Positions 1 to 12,488 are shown, numbered from the stretch's first letter. The stretch is 64,000 nucleotides of DNA from Oscarella lobularis (GCF_947507565.1 NC_089194.1:1-64000); one strand, 5' to 3'. Program-made: numbers and translations. Notes: generated by a model not told the origin, from the sequence alone.

Positions 1-798
1 ACCCTAACCCTAACCCTAACCCTAACCCTAACCCTAACCCTAACCCTAACCCTAACCCTAACCCTAACCCTAACCCTAACCCTAACCCTAACCCTAACCC
101 TAACCCTAACCCTAACCCTAACCCTAACCCTAACCCTAACCCTAACCCTAACCCTAACCCTAACCCTAACCCTAACCCTAACCCTAACCCTAACCCTAAC
201 CCTAACCCTAACCCTAACCCTAACCCTAACCCTAACCCTAACCCTAACCCTAACCCTAACCCTAACCCTAACCCTAACCCTAACCCTAACCCTAACCCTA
301 ACCCTAACCCTAACCCTAACCCTAACCCTAACCCTAACCCTAACCCTAACCCTAACCCTAACCCTAACCCTAACCCTAACCCTAACCCTAACCCTAACCC
401 TAACCCTAACCCTAACCCTAACCCTAACCCTAACCCTAACCCTAACCCTAACCCTAACCCTAACCCTAACCCTAACCCTAACCCTAACCCTAACCCTAAC
501 CCTAACCCTAACCCTAACCCTAACCCTAACCCTAACCCTAACCCTAACCCTAACCCTAACCCTAACCCTAACCCTAACCCTAACCCTAACCCTAACCCTA
601 ACCCTAACCCTAACCCTAACCCTAACCCTAACCCTAACCCTAACCCTAACCCTAACCCTAACCCTAACCCTAACCCTAACCCTAACCCTAACCCTAACCC
701 TAACCCTAACCCTAACCCTAACCCTAACCCTAACCCCTAACCCTAACCCTAACCCTAACCCTAACCCTAACCCTAACCCTAACCCTAACCCTAACCCT
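1..798. repeat. Telomere, (CCCTAA)n
   Basis: About 133 uninterrupted copies of CCCTAA, the C-rich strand of a TTAGGG telomere, so position 1 is the chromosome-end side. The only variant copy is CCCCTAA at 734-740, about 60 bp from the inner edge. The tract passes directly into TTAGCGCA, the opening motif of the 130-bp subtelomeric repeat. Confidence 0.99.
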
Positions 799-2160
799 TA
801 GCGCAGACACCATTTTCAAAAACACTTTAAATACCGGACCCCAAACAACCACATTATGACGTCACATTTTAAAAATTCTCTAAATTTCGTTTTCCTTTAG
901 CGCACTTGCCTTTCCCGTAAGAAATTTTTAGCGCACTCACCACTTTCAAGAAGACTTTAAATACCGAACCACAACCAACCACTTTATGACGTCAGATTTT
1001 GAAATTTTTTTTAATTTTGTTTCCCTTTAGCGCACTTGCCTTTCCCTTGAGAAATTCTTAGCGCACTCACCACTTTCAAAAAGACTTTAAATACCGGACC
1101 ACAACCAACCACTTTATGACGTCAGATTTCAAAAATTCTTTTTATTTTGTTTCCCCTTAGCGCACTTGCCTTTCCCGTGACAAATTCTTAGCGCACTCAC
1201 CACTTTCAAAAAGACTTTAAATACCGGACCACACCCAACCGTTTTATGACGTCAGATTTTGAAAATTTCTTTCATTTTGTTTTCCCTTAGCGCACTTGCC
1301 TTTCCCGTGACAAATTCTTGGCGCACTCACCACTTTCAAAAAGACTTTAAATACCGGACCACAACCAACCACTTTATGACGTCAGATTTCAAAAATTCTT
1401 TTTATTTCGTTTCCCCTTAGCGCACTTGCCTTTCCCGTGACAAATTCTTAGCGCACTCACCACTTTAAAAAAGACTTTAAATACCGGACCACACCCAACC
1501 ACTTTATGACGTCAGATTTTGAAAATTCCTTTCATTTCGTTTTCCCTTAGCGCACTTGCCTTTCCCGTGACAAATTCTTAGCGCACTCACCACTTTCAAA
1601 AAGACTTTAAATACCGCACCACACTCAACCACTTTATGACGTCAGATTTCAAAAATTCTCTTTATTTCGTTTCCCCTTAGCGCACTTGCCTTTCCCGTGA
1701 CAATTTCTTAGCGCACTCACCACTTTCAAAATGACTTTAAATACCGGACCACAACCAACCACTTTATGACGTCAGATTTTGAAAATTCTTTTTATTTCGT
1801 TTCCCCTTAGCGCACTTGCCTTTCCCGTGACAAATTCTTAGCGCACTCACCACTTTAAAAAAGACTTTAAATACCGGACCACACCCAACCACTTAATGAC
1901 GTCAGATTTTGAAAATTTTCTTTATTTCGTTTTTCCTTAGCGCATTTGCCTTTTCCGTGACAATTTTTTAGCGCACTCACCACTTTCAAAAAGACTTTAA
2001 ATACCCGACCACAACCAACCACATTATGACGTCAGATTTTAAAAATTCTCTATTTCGTTTCTCTTAGCGCACTTGCCGTTCCGTGACCAATTCTCGGCGC
2101 ACTCGTCACTTTCAAAAAGACTTTAAATACCCAACATCAACCAACCACTTTGTGACTTCA
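799..2160. repeat. 130-bp tandem repeats with CRE motif, array 1
   Basis: TTAGCGCACTTGCC recurs at 130-bp steps (its CGCACTTGCC starts at 901, 1031, 1161, 1291, 1421, 1551, 1681, 1811 and 1941, and once more near 2067). Each unit has two TTAGCGCA motifs about 30 bp apart. Most units also have ATGACGTCAGATT, a palindromic CRE/ATF-type site. Copies differ by scattered substitutions, and the innermost are the most diverged. Confidence 0.95.
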
Positions 2161-2450
2161 CTTTTAAAGAAACCACTTTTGCCTAACAACTACAATATAA
2201 ATTTTTAAATCACTTATAACTAAAAGGGTTTACAAGCAATTTCTTTAAAAACGGCCACTCACCCAAAAAAAATCACCCAAAAAAGTGACTTTACAAAAAC
2301 CTTCATAACTTCTTTATACTAAATAATTTGCACAGCAAATATAGGATCAATCGAAAGCTTATTAAATTTCCTTTTAAATGATGCTATGCATGACGTCATA
2401 CGTTCAATATTTAAGGAGTTATTAAGGGTCACCCAAGTGGGTACACCTTT
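799..2450. repeat. Subtelomeric block, copy 1 (distal)
   Basis: A 1.65-kb block repeated at an offset of exactly 1785 bp (2584-4235) with no difference found by eye. It holds about ten 130-bp tandem repeats and then a roughly 290-bp A+T-rich tail without visible genes. The tail contains TGACGTCA near 2393 and the dyad ACCCAAGTGGGT just before the internal telomeric stretch. Both edges abut telomeric repeats. Confidence 0.95.
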
Positions 2451-2583
2451 TAACCCTAACCCTAACCCTAACCCTAACCCTAACCCTAACCCTAACCCTA
2501 ACCCTAACCCTAACCCTAACCCTAACCCTAACCCTAACCCTAACCCTAACCCTAACCCTAACCCTAACCCTAACCCTAACCCT
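2451..2583. repeat. Internal telomeric sequence 1
   Basis: About 22 perfect CCCTAA repeats in the same orientation as the terminal telomere, lying between the two copies of the subtelomeric block. The inner junction (CCCT then TAGCGCAGACACC) is identical to the terminal telomere junction at 795-808. The stretch therefore looks like a former chromosome end or a co-duplicated one. The Asn-Pro frame across it is just the telomere repeat translated. Confidence 0.97.
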
Positions 2584-4235
2584 TAGCGCAGACACCATTT
2601 TCAAAAACACTTTAAATACCGGACCCCAAACAACCACATTATGACGTCACATTTTAAAAATTCTCTAAATTTCGTTTTCCTTTAGCGCACTTGCCTTTCC
2701 CGTAAGAAATTTTTAGCGCACTCACCACTTTCAAGAAGACTTTAAATACCGAACCACAACCAACCACTTTATGACGTCAGATTTTGAAATTTTTTTTAAT
2801 TTTGTTTCCCTTTAGCGCACTTGCCTTTCCCTTGAGAAATTCTTAGCGCACTCACCACTTTCAAAAAGACTTTAAATACCGGACCACAACCAACCACTTT
2901 ATGACGTCAGATTTCAAAAATTCTTTTTATTTTGTTTCCCCTTAGCGCACTTGCCTTTCCCGTGACAAATTCTTAGCGCACTCACCACTTTCAAAAAGAC
3001 TTTAAATACCGGACCACACCCAACCGTTTTATGACGTCAGATTTTGAAAATTTCTTTCATTTTGTTTTCCCTTAGCGCACTTGCCTTTCCCGTGACAAAT
3101 TCTTGGCGCACTCACCACTTTCAAAAAGACTTTAAATACCGGACCACAACCAACCACTTTATGACGTCAGATTTCAAAAATTCTTTTTATTTCGTTTCCC
3201 CTTAGCGCACTTGCCTTTCCCGTGACAAATTCTTAGCGCACTCACCACTTTAAAAAAGACTTTAAATACCGGACCACACCCAACCACTTTATGACGTCAG
3301 ATTTTGAAAATTCCTTTCATTTCGTTTTCCCTTAGCGCACTTGCCTTTCCCGTGACAAATTCTTAGCGCACTCACCACTTTCAAAAAGACTTTAAATACC
3401 GCACCACACTCAACCACTTTATGACGTCAGATTTCAAAAATTCTCTTTATTTCGTTTCCCCTTAGCGCACTTGCCTTTCCCGTGACAATTTCTTAGCGCA
3501 CTCACCACTTTCAAAATGACTTTAAATACCGGACCACAACCAACCACTTTATGACGTCAGATTTTGAAAATTCTTTTTATTTCGTTTCCCCTTAGCGCAC
3601 TTGCCTTTCCCGTGACAAATTCTTAGCGCACTCACCACTTTAAAAAAGACTTTAAATACCGGACCACACCCAACCACTTAATGACGTCAGATTTTGAAAA
3701 TTTTCTTTATTTCGTTTTTCCTTAGCGCATTTGCCTTTTCCGTGACAATTTTTTAGCGCACTCACCACTTTCAAAAAGACTTTAAATACCCGACCACAAC
3801 CAACCACATTATGACGTCAGATTTTAAAAATTCTCTATTTCGTTTCTCTTAGCGCACTTGCCGTTCCGTGACCAATTCTCGGCGCACTCGTCACTTTCAA
3901 AAAGACTTTAAATACCCAACATCAACCAACCACTTTGTGACTTCACTTTTAAAGAAACCACTTTTGCCTAACAACTACAATATAAATTTTTAAATCACTT
4001 ATAACTAAAAGGGTTTACAAGCAATTTCTTTAAAAACGGCCACTCACCCAAAAAAAATCACCCAAAAAAGTGACTTTACAAAAACCTTCATAACTTCTTT
4101 ATACTAAATAATTTGCACAGCAAATATAGGATCAATCGAAAGCTTATTAAATTTCCTTTTAAATGATGCTATGCATGACGTCATACGTTCAATATTTAAG
4201 GAGTTATTAAGGGTCACCCAAGTGGGTACACCTTT
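2584..4235. repeat. Subtelomeric block, copy 2 (proximal)
   Basis: Direct copy of 799-2450 at offset 1785, with the same 130-bp array (2584-3945), the same variant bases in each unit and the same A+T-rich tail (3946-4235). Identity over 1.65 kb of otherwise diverged tandem units means the duplication is very recent, or that the assembly collapsed or expanded here. Confidence 0.95.
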
Positions 4236-4257
4236 TAACCCTAACCCTAACCCTAAC
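4236..4257. repeat. Internal telomeric sequence 2 (short)
   Basis: About 3.7 CCCTAA copies closing the second subtelomeric block. The left junction (CACCTTT then TAACCC) is the same as at 2450/2451. On the right the tract meets unique sequence. Confidence 0.93.
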
Positions 4258-4640
4258 GGACAAACTGCCAGAGAGTACAAAACCTGAAATCTCACTCGCA
4301 CGTGTCCGATTGCTGTACGAGCCCTTGCTCCAGTCCCTCTCGGTCAAATTTTGCCATATGTGACGTCACCATTCTAAAAAAACTCATATAAAAAGGTTGG
4401 AATAACATTTAAAATTCTTGCCTTGCACCACTCTTGCAAAAACTCGCATATCTTCCGAAATTCTGGTTCGTTTCCGTCCGGTCTTGCACTGATGGATAGA
4501 GCATTGTCCATTCTATCGGTGAAAAAAATTTTGGTCTAATTAGATTAAAGTTTGGGACATAAACGGACGCCCGGAAGCTGAACGTGCGCTAGCGGCAGAC
4601 CCAAATTAGGGTCTACTTCACCAAGGCGTAATTCCTAAAC
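4258..4640. other. Unique sequence, nothing recognised
   Basis: Non-repetitive sequence of mixed composition. TGACGTCA near 4360 matches the motif of the 130-bp repeats. No convincing open frame, RNA gene or repeat was seen. Confidence 0.6.
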
Positions 4641-4645
4641 TATTG

Positions 4646-4660
4646 GTTGCCATGGGAAAC
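4646..4660. promoter_or_regulatory. X-box-like (RFX) site
   Basis: GTTGCCATGGGAAAC resembles the RFX X-box, two half sites around CCATGG. A second X-box-like sequence, TTGCCATGGCGAC, lies at about 5157-5171. Two such sites within 520 bp, flanking a candidate 5' exon, make chance less likely, but binding is inferred. Confidence 0.4.
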
Positions 4661-4680
4661 CGCTTACACCGGTCGAAAGA

Positions 4681-5072
4681 CTACATCATGGACTCTGACT
4701 CCACCAAAATCGAATGGAGTCGGAGTACCCACGACGGAATGGCACGCTTTCGAAGATTCGGAAAAAGAGTCACTCGCGCGCACTCAAAAAGCCTCGAATA
4801 ACAAATTCGAAACGCTTTTTCGAAAGGAAACGGTCTACCGAACACTTTTCTGACCGTCTCTAATCGTTCGAGCAGCAAACGGGGCCGATAGAACGTGCTT
4901 TTCGATCGCGATCGATCGCGATTTTGGGAAGAACGCGCCCATTTCACTTCTAAGAGTACAAACTTACCTTTTGAAGTCCTCCGGTTGTGTTTCGAATTTC
5001 GATTCCGACGCGGGAGAAGCCGTTCAGGTCTCATGAGGCAGTTCTTCGCTGTCACGTGTTGCGCATGCGCAC
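4681..5072 (-). other. Candidate promoter and 5' exon, minus strand (5-kb locus)
   Basis: Read on the minus strand, an E-box (GTCACGTG, 5051-5058) and an NRF-1-like palindrome (GCGCATGCGC, about 5060-5069) precede an ATG at 5034. The frame encodes about 22 residues rich in Arg (starts MRPERLLPRR) and reaches a strong donor, AAAAG|GTAAGTTTG, with the last exon base at 4968 in phase 1. Without splicing the frame continues to 4681. Possible acceptors lie downstream, for example ATTAG near 4860. The same design recurs at 47.9, 51.4 and 58.2 kb. No protein family is recognised. An 18-bp perfect palindrome, ATCGCGATCGATCGCGAT, lies at 4905-4922 inside the putative intron. Expression and exon ends are unproven. 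Confidence 0.35.
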
Positions 5073-5620
5073 AGTGACTGGATATTAAGCAATATTGTCC
5101 AAATTTATAACGAACAATATTACTGAGCCTTTATTATTAATTGGACGAGATTTCCAATTGCCATGGCGACACACGGACACAGAAATTGAGGCAATAGAGT
5201 CCTGGACCCTGTTTTCTCACATTGAATGAGAACATGGAAACCAGTCTCTGTACATTCTCATCGTTCTGTCCTAACCCGTGCAAACCCTAACCCTTGAACC
5301 CAGTATAGGCAGGGACATTGATTCCCAGCCTTGTTCAAGGCAATATTGTACCACTTTGTTCCTCTGATTCAAAATAGAATAAGGAACAAGCGGTCCACTG
5401 TCGAGTAAACCACATAGAGACTCAATATTGACTCTAGACGATGTGACGGGTGTTTTCCAACGACCGTGTTTGGATACTGGATCGCTCACGTGACATATGG
5501 GTACTCGGCTATCGACTGGCACCGTGAGAGGATTGATAACTCCTGGGCTCTAGCATTAGCGATGGGGGGACTCGTCCTTGCTGTCTACTTTTGTTATTCC
5601 CTACATGGTGTAACCCTAAG
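5073..5620. other. Unique spacer with degenerate telomeric motifs
   Basis: No gene is supported. Two vestigial telomere-like patches flank the spacer: 5271-5300 (CTAACCC...AAACCCTAACCCTTG) and 5610-5618 (GTAACCCTAAG, directly before the minisatellite). This suggests an old telomere-associated junction. Confidence 0.5.
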
Positions 5621-8600
5621 CCGGCAGGCGGTGTAGATATTCTGGCAGGCGGTGTAAGTACTCCGCCTCCAGGCGGTGTATATATTCTGGCAGGCGGTGT
5701 ACGTACTCCGCCAGCAGGCGGTGTATATATTCCGGCAAGCGGTGTATATATTCAGGAAAGCGGTGTACGTACTCCGCCAGCAGGCGGAGTAGATATTTTA
5801 GCAGGCTGTGTACGTACTTCGCTGGCAGGCGGTGTATATATTCTGGCAGGCGGTGTACGTACTCCGCAGGCAGGCGGTGTATATATTCCGGCAAGCTGCG
5901 TACGTACTCCGCCGGCAGGCATTGTACGTACTCCGCCGGCATTTGATGTACGTACTCCGCCGGCAGGAGGTGTATATAATCTGGCAGGCGATGTATATAT
6001 TCTGGCAGGCGGTGTACGTACTCTGCCGCCAGGCGGTGTACGTACTCCGCCGGCAGGCGGCGTAGATATTCCGGCAGGCGGCGTATATATTCCGGCAAGT
6101 GGTGTACGTACTCCGCCAGAGGGCGGTGTAGATATTCTGGCAGGCGGTGTATTCTGGGAGGCGGTGTATATATTCCGGCAGGCTGTGTACCTACTCCGCC
6201 AGCAGGCGGTGTATATATTCCGGAAAGCGGTGTACGTACTCCGCCAGAAGGCGGTGTGGATAATCTGGCAGGCGGTGTAAGTACTCCGCCAGCAGGCGGT
6301 GTATGTATTCCGGCAGGCGGTGTAGATATTCTGGCGGGCGGTGTACGTACTCCGCCAGCAGGCGGTGTATATATTCTTGCAGGCTGTGTATTCCGGCAGA
6401 CGGTGTATATATTCCGGCAGGCGGTGTACGCACTCCGCCAGAGGCGGTGTATATATTCCGGCAGGCGGTGTATTCCGGCAGGCGGTGTAGATATTCTGGC
6501 AGGCGGTGTAAGTACTCGGCCAGCAGCCGGTGTATATTTTCCGGCAGGCGGTTTATTCCGGCAGGCGGTGTATATATTCTGGCAGGCGGTGTATATATTC
6601 TGGCAAGCGGGGTACGTACTCCGCCGGCAGGCGGTGTATATATTCCGGCAAGCGGTGTATATATTCCGGCAGGCGGTGTATATATTCCGGCAGGCGGTGT
6701 ACGTACTCCGCCGGCAGGCGGTGTATATATTCCGGCAAGCGTTGTAACTACTCAGCCAGCAGGCTGTGTATATATTCCGGCAGGCGGTGTACGTACTCCT
6801 CCAGCAGGCGGTGTATATATTCTGGCAGGCGGGGTACGTACTCCGCCGGCAGGCGGTGTATATATTCCGGCAAGCGGTGTATATATTCGGGCAGGCGGTG
6901 TATATATTCCGGCAGGCGGTGTATATATTCCGGAAAGCGGTGTACGTACCCCGCCGGCAGGCGGTGTATATATACCGGCATGCGGTGTATATATTCCGCC
7001 AGGCGGTGTATATATTAAGGCAGGCGGTGTATATATTCTGGCAGGCGGTGTAAGTACTCAGCCAGCAGGCGGTGTATTTTTTCCGGCAAGCGGTGTACGT
7101 ACTCCGCCAGCAGGCGGTGTAGATATTCTGGCAGGCGGTGTACGTACTCCGCCGGCAGGCGGTGTATATATTCCGGCAAGCGGTGTATATATTCGGGCAG
7201 GCGGCGTATATATTCTGGCAGGCGGTGTACTTACTCCGCGGGCAGGCGGTGTATATATTCTCGCAGGCGGTGTACGTACTCCGCCAGCAGGCGGTGTATA
7301 TATTCCGGCAAGCGGTGTATATATTCAGGAAAGCGGTGTACGTACTCCGCCAGCAGGCGGAGTAGATGTTTTAGCAGGCTGTGTACGTACTTCGCTGGCA
7401 GGCGGTGTATATATTCTGGCAGGCGGTGTACGTACTCCGCAGGCAGGCGGTGTATATATTCCGGCAAGCTGCGTACGTACTCCGCCGGCAGGCATTGTAC
7501 GTACTCCGCCGGCATTCGATGTACGTACTCCGCCGGCAGGCGGTGTATATAATCTGGCAGGCGATGTATATATTCTGGCAGGCAGTGTACGTACTCTGCC
7601 GCCAGGCGGTGTACGTACTCCGCCGGCAGGCGGCGTAGATATTCCGGCAGGCGGCGTATATATTCCGGCAAGTGGTGTACGTACTCCGCCAGAGGGCGGT
7701 GTAGATATTCTGGCAGGCGGTGTATTCCGGGAGGCGGTGTATATATTCCGGAAAGCGGTGTACGTACTCCGCCAGCAGGCGGTGTGGATAATCTGGCAGG
7801 CGGTGTAAGTACTCCGCCAGCAGGCGGTGTATGTATTCCGGCAGCCGGTGTAGATATTCTGGCGGGCGGTGTACGTACTCCGCCAGCAGGCGGTGCATAT
7901 ATTCTTGCAGGCTGTGTATTCCGGCAGGCGGTGTATATATTCCGGCAGGCGGTGTACGTACTCCGCCAGAGGCGGTGTATATATTCCGGCAGGCGGTGTA
8001 TTCCGGCAGGCGGTGTAGATATTCTGGCAGGCGGTTTAAGTACTCGGGCAGCAGCCGGTGTATATTTTCCGGCAGGCGGTTTATTCCGGCAGGCGGTGTA
8101 TATATTCTGGCAGGCGGGGTACGTACTCCGCCGGCAGGCGGTGTATATATTCCGGCAAGCGGTGTATATATTCCGGCAGGCGGTGTATATATTTCGGCAG
8201 GCGGTGTATATATTCTGGCAGGCGGTGTATATATTCTGGCAGGCGGGGTACGTACTCCGCCGGCAGGCGGTGTATATATTCCGGCAAGCGGTGTATATAT
8301 TCCGGCAGGCGGTGTATATATTCCGGCAGGCGGTGTACGTACTCCGCCGGCAGGCGGTGTATATATTCCGGCAGGCGGTGTACGTACTCCGCCGGCAGGC
8401 GGTGTACGTACTCCGCCGGTAGGCGGTGTACGTACTCCGCCGGCAGGCGGTGTAGATATTCTGGCAGGCGGTGTAAGTACTCCGCCTGCAGGCGGTGTAT
8501 ATATTCTGGCAGGCGGTGTACGTACTCCGCCGGCAGGCGGTGTATATATTCCGGCAAGCGGTGTACTTACTCCGCCTGCTTACTCCGCCAGCAGGCGGTG

Positions 8601-11600
8601 TATATATTTCGGCAGGCGGTGTATATATTCCGGAAAGCGGTGTACGTACTCCGCCAGAAGGCGGAGTAGATATTTTAGCAGGCGGTGTACGTACTCCGCA
8701 GGCAGGCGGTGTATATATTCTCGCAGGCGGTGTACGTACTCCGCCCGCAGGCGGTGTATATATTCCCGCAGGAGGTGTACGCACTCTGCCGGCAGGCGGT
8801 GTATATATTCCGGCAAGCTGCGTACGTACTCCGACGGCAGGCGGTGTACGTACTCCGCCGGCAGGCGGTGTATATAATCTGGCAGCCGGTGTATATATTC
8901 TGGCAGGCGGTGTACGTACTCTGCCCGCAGGCGGTGTACGTACTCCGCCGGCAGGCGGCGTAGATATTCCTCCAGGCGGCGTATATATTCTGGCAGGCGG
9001 TGTACGTACTCCGCCGGCAGGCGGTGTATACATTCCGGCAAGCGGTGTACGTACTCCGCCAGCAGGCGGTGCAGATATTCTAACAGGCAGTTTATTCCGG
9101 CAGGCGGTGTATATATTCCGGCAGGCGGTGTACGTTCACTGCCAGAGGCGGTGTATACATTCCGGCAGGCGGTGTATTCCGGCCGGCGGTGTAGATATTC
9201 TGGCAGGCGGTGTAAGTACTCCGCCGGCAGGCGGCGTATATATTCCGGCTGGCGGTGTATATATTCTCCCAGGCGGTGTAAGTACTCCTCCAGCAGGCGG
9301 TGTAGATATTCTGGCAGGCGGTGTACGTACTCCGCCAGCAGGCGGTGTATATATTCCGGCAGGCGGTGTATATATTCCGGAAAGCGGTGTACGTACCCCG
9401 CCGGCAGGCGGTGTATATATTCCGAAAGGCGGTGTATATATTCCGGCATGCGGTGTATATATTCAGGCAGGCGGTGTATATATTCTGGCAGGCGGTGTAA
9501 GTACTCAGCCAGCAGGTGGTGTATATTTTCCGGCAAGCGGTGTATATATTCCGGCAGGCGGTGTATATATTCCGGCAGGCGGTGTATATATTCTGGGAGG
9601 CAGTGTACGTACTCCTCCAGCAGGCGGTGCATATATTCCGTCAAGTGGTGCACGTACACCGCCAGCAGGCGGTGTACATATTCTGGCAGGCGGTGTAGAT
9701 ATTTTGGCAGGCGGTGTAGATATTCCGGTAGGCGGTGAACGTACTCAACCAGCAGGCGGTGTATATATTCCGCCAAGCGGTGTAGATATTTTGGAAGGCG
9801 GTGTATATATTCTGGCAGGCGGTGTACGTACTCCGCCGGCAGTATATTCCGGAAAACGGTGTATATATTCCGGAAGGCAGTGTACGTACTCCGCCGGAAG
9901 GCGGTGTATATATACCCGCAGGCGTGTACGTGCTCCGCCGGCAGGCGGTGTATATACTCCGGAGAGCGGTGTACATATTCCGGAAGGCAGTGTACGTAGT
10001 CCGCCGGAGGGCTTTGTATATATTCCGGCAAGCGGGGTATATATTACGGCAAGCAGTGTACGTACTTCGCCGGCAGGCGGTGTATATATTACGGCAGGCG
10101 GTGTACGTACTCCGCCGGCAGGCGGTGTATATATTCCGGCAGGCGGTGTACGTACTCCGCCGGCAGGCGGTGTAGATATTCTGGCAGGCGGTGTAAGTAC
10201 TCCGCCTGCAGGCGGTGTATATATTCTGGCAAGCGGTGTACGTACTCCGCCGGCAGGCGGTGTATATATTCCGGCAAGCGGTGTACTTACTCCGCCTGCT
10301 TACTCCGCCAGCAGGCGGTGTATATATTCCGGCAGGCGGTGTATATATTCCGGAAAGCGGTGTACGTACTCCGCCAGAAGGCGGAGTAGATATTTTAGCA
10401 GGCGGTGTACGTACTCCGCAGGCAGGCGGTGTATATATTCTCGCAGGCGGTGTACGTACTCCGCCCGCAGGCGGTGTATATATTCCCGCAGGAGGTGTAC
10501 GTACTCCGGCGGCAGGCGGTGTATATATTCCGGCAAGCTGCGTACGTACTCCGACGGCAGGCGGTGTATATATTCCGGCAGGCGGTGTATATATTCCGGC
10601 AGGCGGTGTATATATTCAGGCAGGCTGTGTATATATTCTGGCAGGCGGTGTATATATTCAGGCAGGCGGTGTATATATTCTGGCAGGCGGTGTAAGTACT
10701 CAGCCAGCAGGTGGTGTATATTTTCCGGCAAGCGGTGTATATATTCCGGCAGGCGGTGTATATATTCCGGCAGGCGGTGTATATATTCTGGGAGGCAGTG
10801 TACGTACTCCTCCAGCAGGCGGTGCATATATTCCGTCAAGTGGTGCACGTACTCCGCAAGCAGGCGGTGTACATGATCTGGCAGGCCGTGTAGATATTTT
10901 GGCAGGCGGTGTAGATATTCCGGCAGGCGGTGTACGTACTCAACCAGCAGGCGGTGTATATATTCCGGCAAGCGGTGTTGATATTTTGGAAGGCGGTGTA
11001 TATATTCTGGCAGGCGGTGTACGTACTCCGCCGGCAGGCGGTGTATATATTCCGGAAAACGGTGTATATATTCCGGAAGGCAGTGTACGTACTCCGCCGG
11101 AAGGCGGTGTATATATACCCGCAGGCGTGTACGTACTCCGCCGGCAGGCGGTGTATATACTCCGGAGAGCGGTGTACATATTCCGGAAGGCAGTGTACGT
11201 AGTCCGCCGGAGCGTTGTGTATATATTCCGGCAAGCGGTGTATATATTACGGCAAGCAGTGTACGTACTCCGCCGGCAGGCGGTGTATATATTTCGGCAG
11301 GCGGTGTATATATTCCAGCAGGCGGTGTATACATTCCGGCAAGCGGTGTACGTACTCCGCCGGCAGGCGGTGTATATATTCCGGCAAGCGGTGTACGTAC
11401 TCCGCCGGCAGGCGGTGTATATATTCCGGCAAGCGGTGTACGTACTCCGCCGGCAGGCGGTGTATATATTCCGGCAGGCGGTGTATATATTCCGGCAGGC
11501 GTTTACGTACTCCGGCGGCAAGCGGTGTATATATTGCGGCAGGCGTGTACGTACTCCGGCGGCAAGCGGTGTATATATTCCGTCAGGCGGTGTATATATT

Positions 11601-12110
11601 CCTGCAGGCGGTGTACGTACACCGCCGGCAGGCGGTGTAGATATTCCGGAAAGCGGTGTATATATTCAGGAAGGCAGTTTACGTACTCCGCCGGAAGGCG
11701 GTGTATATATACAGGCAGGCGTGTATGTACTCCGCCGGCAAGCGGTGTATATATTACGGAGGCGGTGTACGTACTCCGCCGGCAAGCGGTTTATATATTC
11801 CGGCAGGCGTGTACGTACTCCGCCGGCAAGCGGTGTATATATTCCGGCAGGCGGTGTATGTATTCCGGCAAGAGGTGTACGTACTCCGCCGGCAGGCGGT
11901 GTATATATTCCGGCAGGCGGTGTATATATTCCTGCAGGCGTGTACGTACTCCGCCGGCAAGCGGTGTATATATTCCGGCAGGCGTTTACGTACTCCGGCG
12001 GCAAGCGGTGTATATATTGCGGCAGGCGTGTACGTACTCTGGCGGCAAGCGGTGTATATATTCCGGCAGGCGGTGTATATATTCCGGCAAGCGGTGTATA
12101 TATTCCGGCA
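5621..12110. repeat. GGCGG minisatellite, left array (21/24-bp units)
   Basis: Interspersed units of 21 bp (GGCGGTGTATATATTCCGGCA) and 24 bp (GGCGGTGTACGTACTCCGCC plus GGCA), with shorter units of about 17 bp. The 24-bp unit is a nearly perfect 20-bp palindrome centred on GTACGTAC. Block duplications are visible: offset 1573 bp (5.75 kb versus 7.32 kb) and offset 1720 bp (8.57 versus 10.29 kb). Because the units are multiples of three without stops, open frames of several hundred codons occur on both strands (up to 1060 codons). These are a composition effect. Confidence 0.95.
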
Positions 12111-12488
12111 AGAAACTACAACGGCTACAACTACAACAACTACCACAACGGCTACAAAGGCTACAAAGGCTACAACCACTACAACGGCTACAACGACTAC
12201 AAGGACTACAATGGCTACAAAGTTACAACTACTACAACGACTACAACGGCTACAATGACTACAATGACTGCAACGGCTACAATGACTACAACGACTACAA
12301 CGGCTACAACGGCTACAATGACTACAATGACTGCAACGGCTACAACGACTACAACGGCTACAAAGGTACAACGGCTACAACGAATACAACGGCTACAACG
12401 ATTACAACGACTACAACGGCTACAAAGGTACAACGGCTACAACGAATACAACGGCTACAACGATTACAACGACTACAACGGCTACAAC
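12111..12488. repeat. CTACAA array 1
   Basis: Six- and nine-base steps built on CTACAA and CTACAACGG, with interruptions such as CTACAAAGG and AATGACTGC. It is inserted cleanly between minisatellite units. The first 48 bp recur at 13342-13390. Confidence 0.92.

Noticed and set aside
2386-2637. Open frames with Asn-Pro or Arg-Val repeats
   Set aside because: They are translations of the internal telomeric CCCTAA tract.
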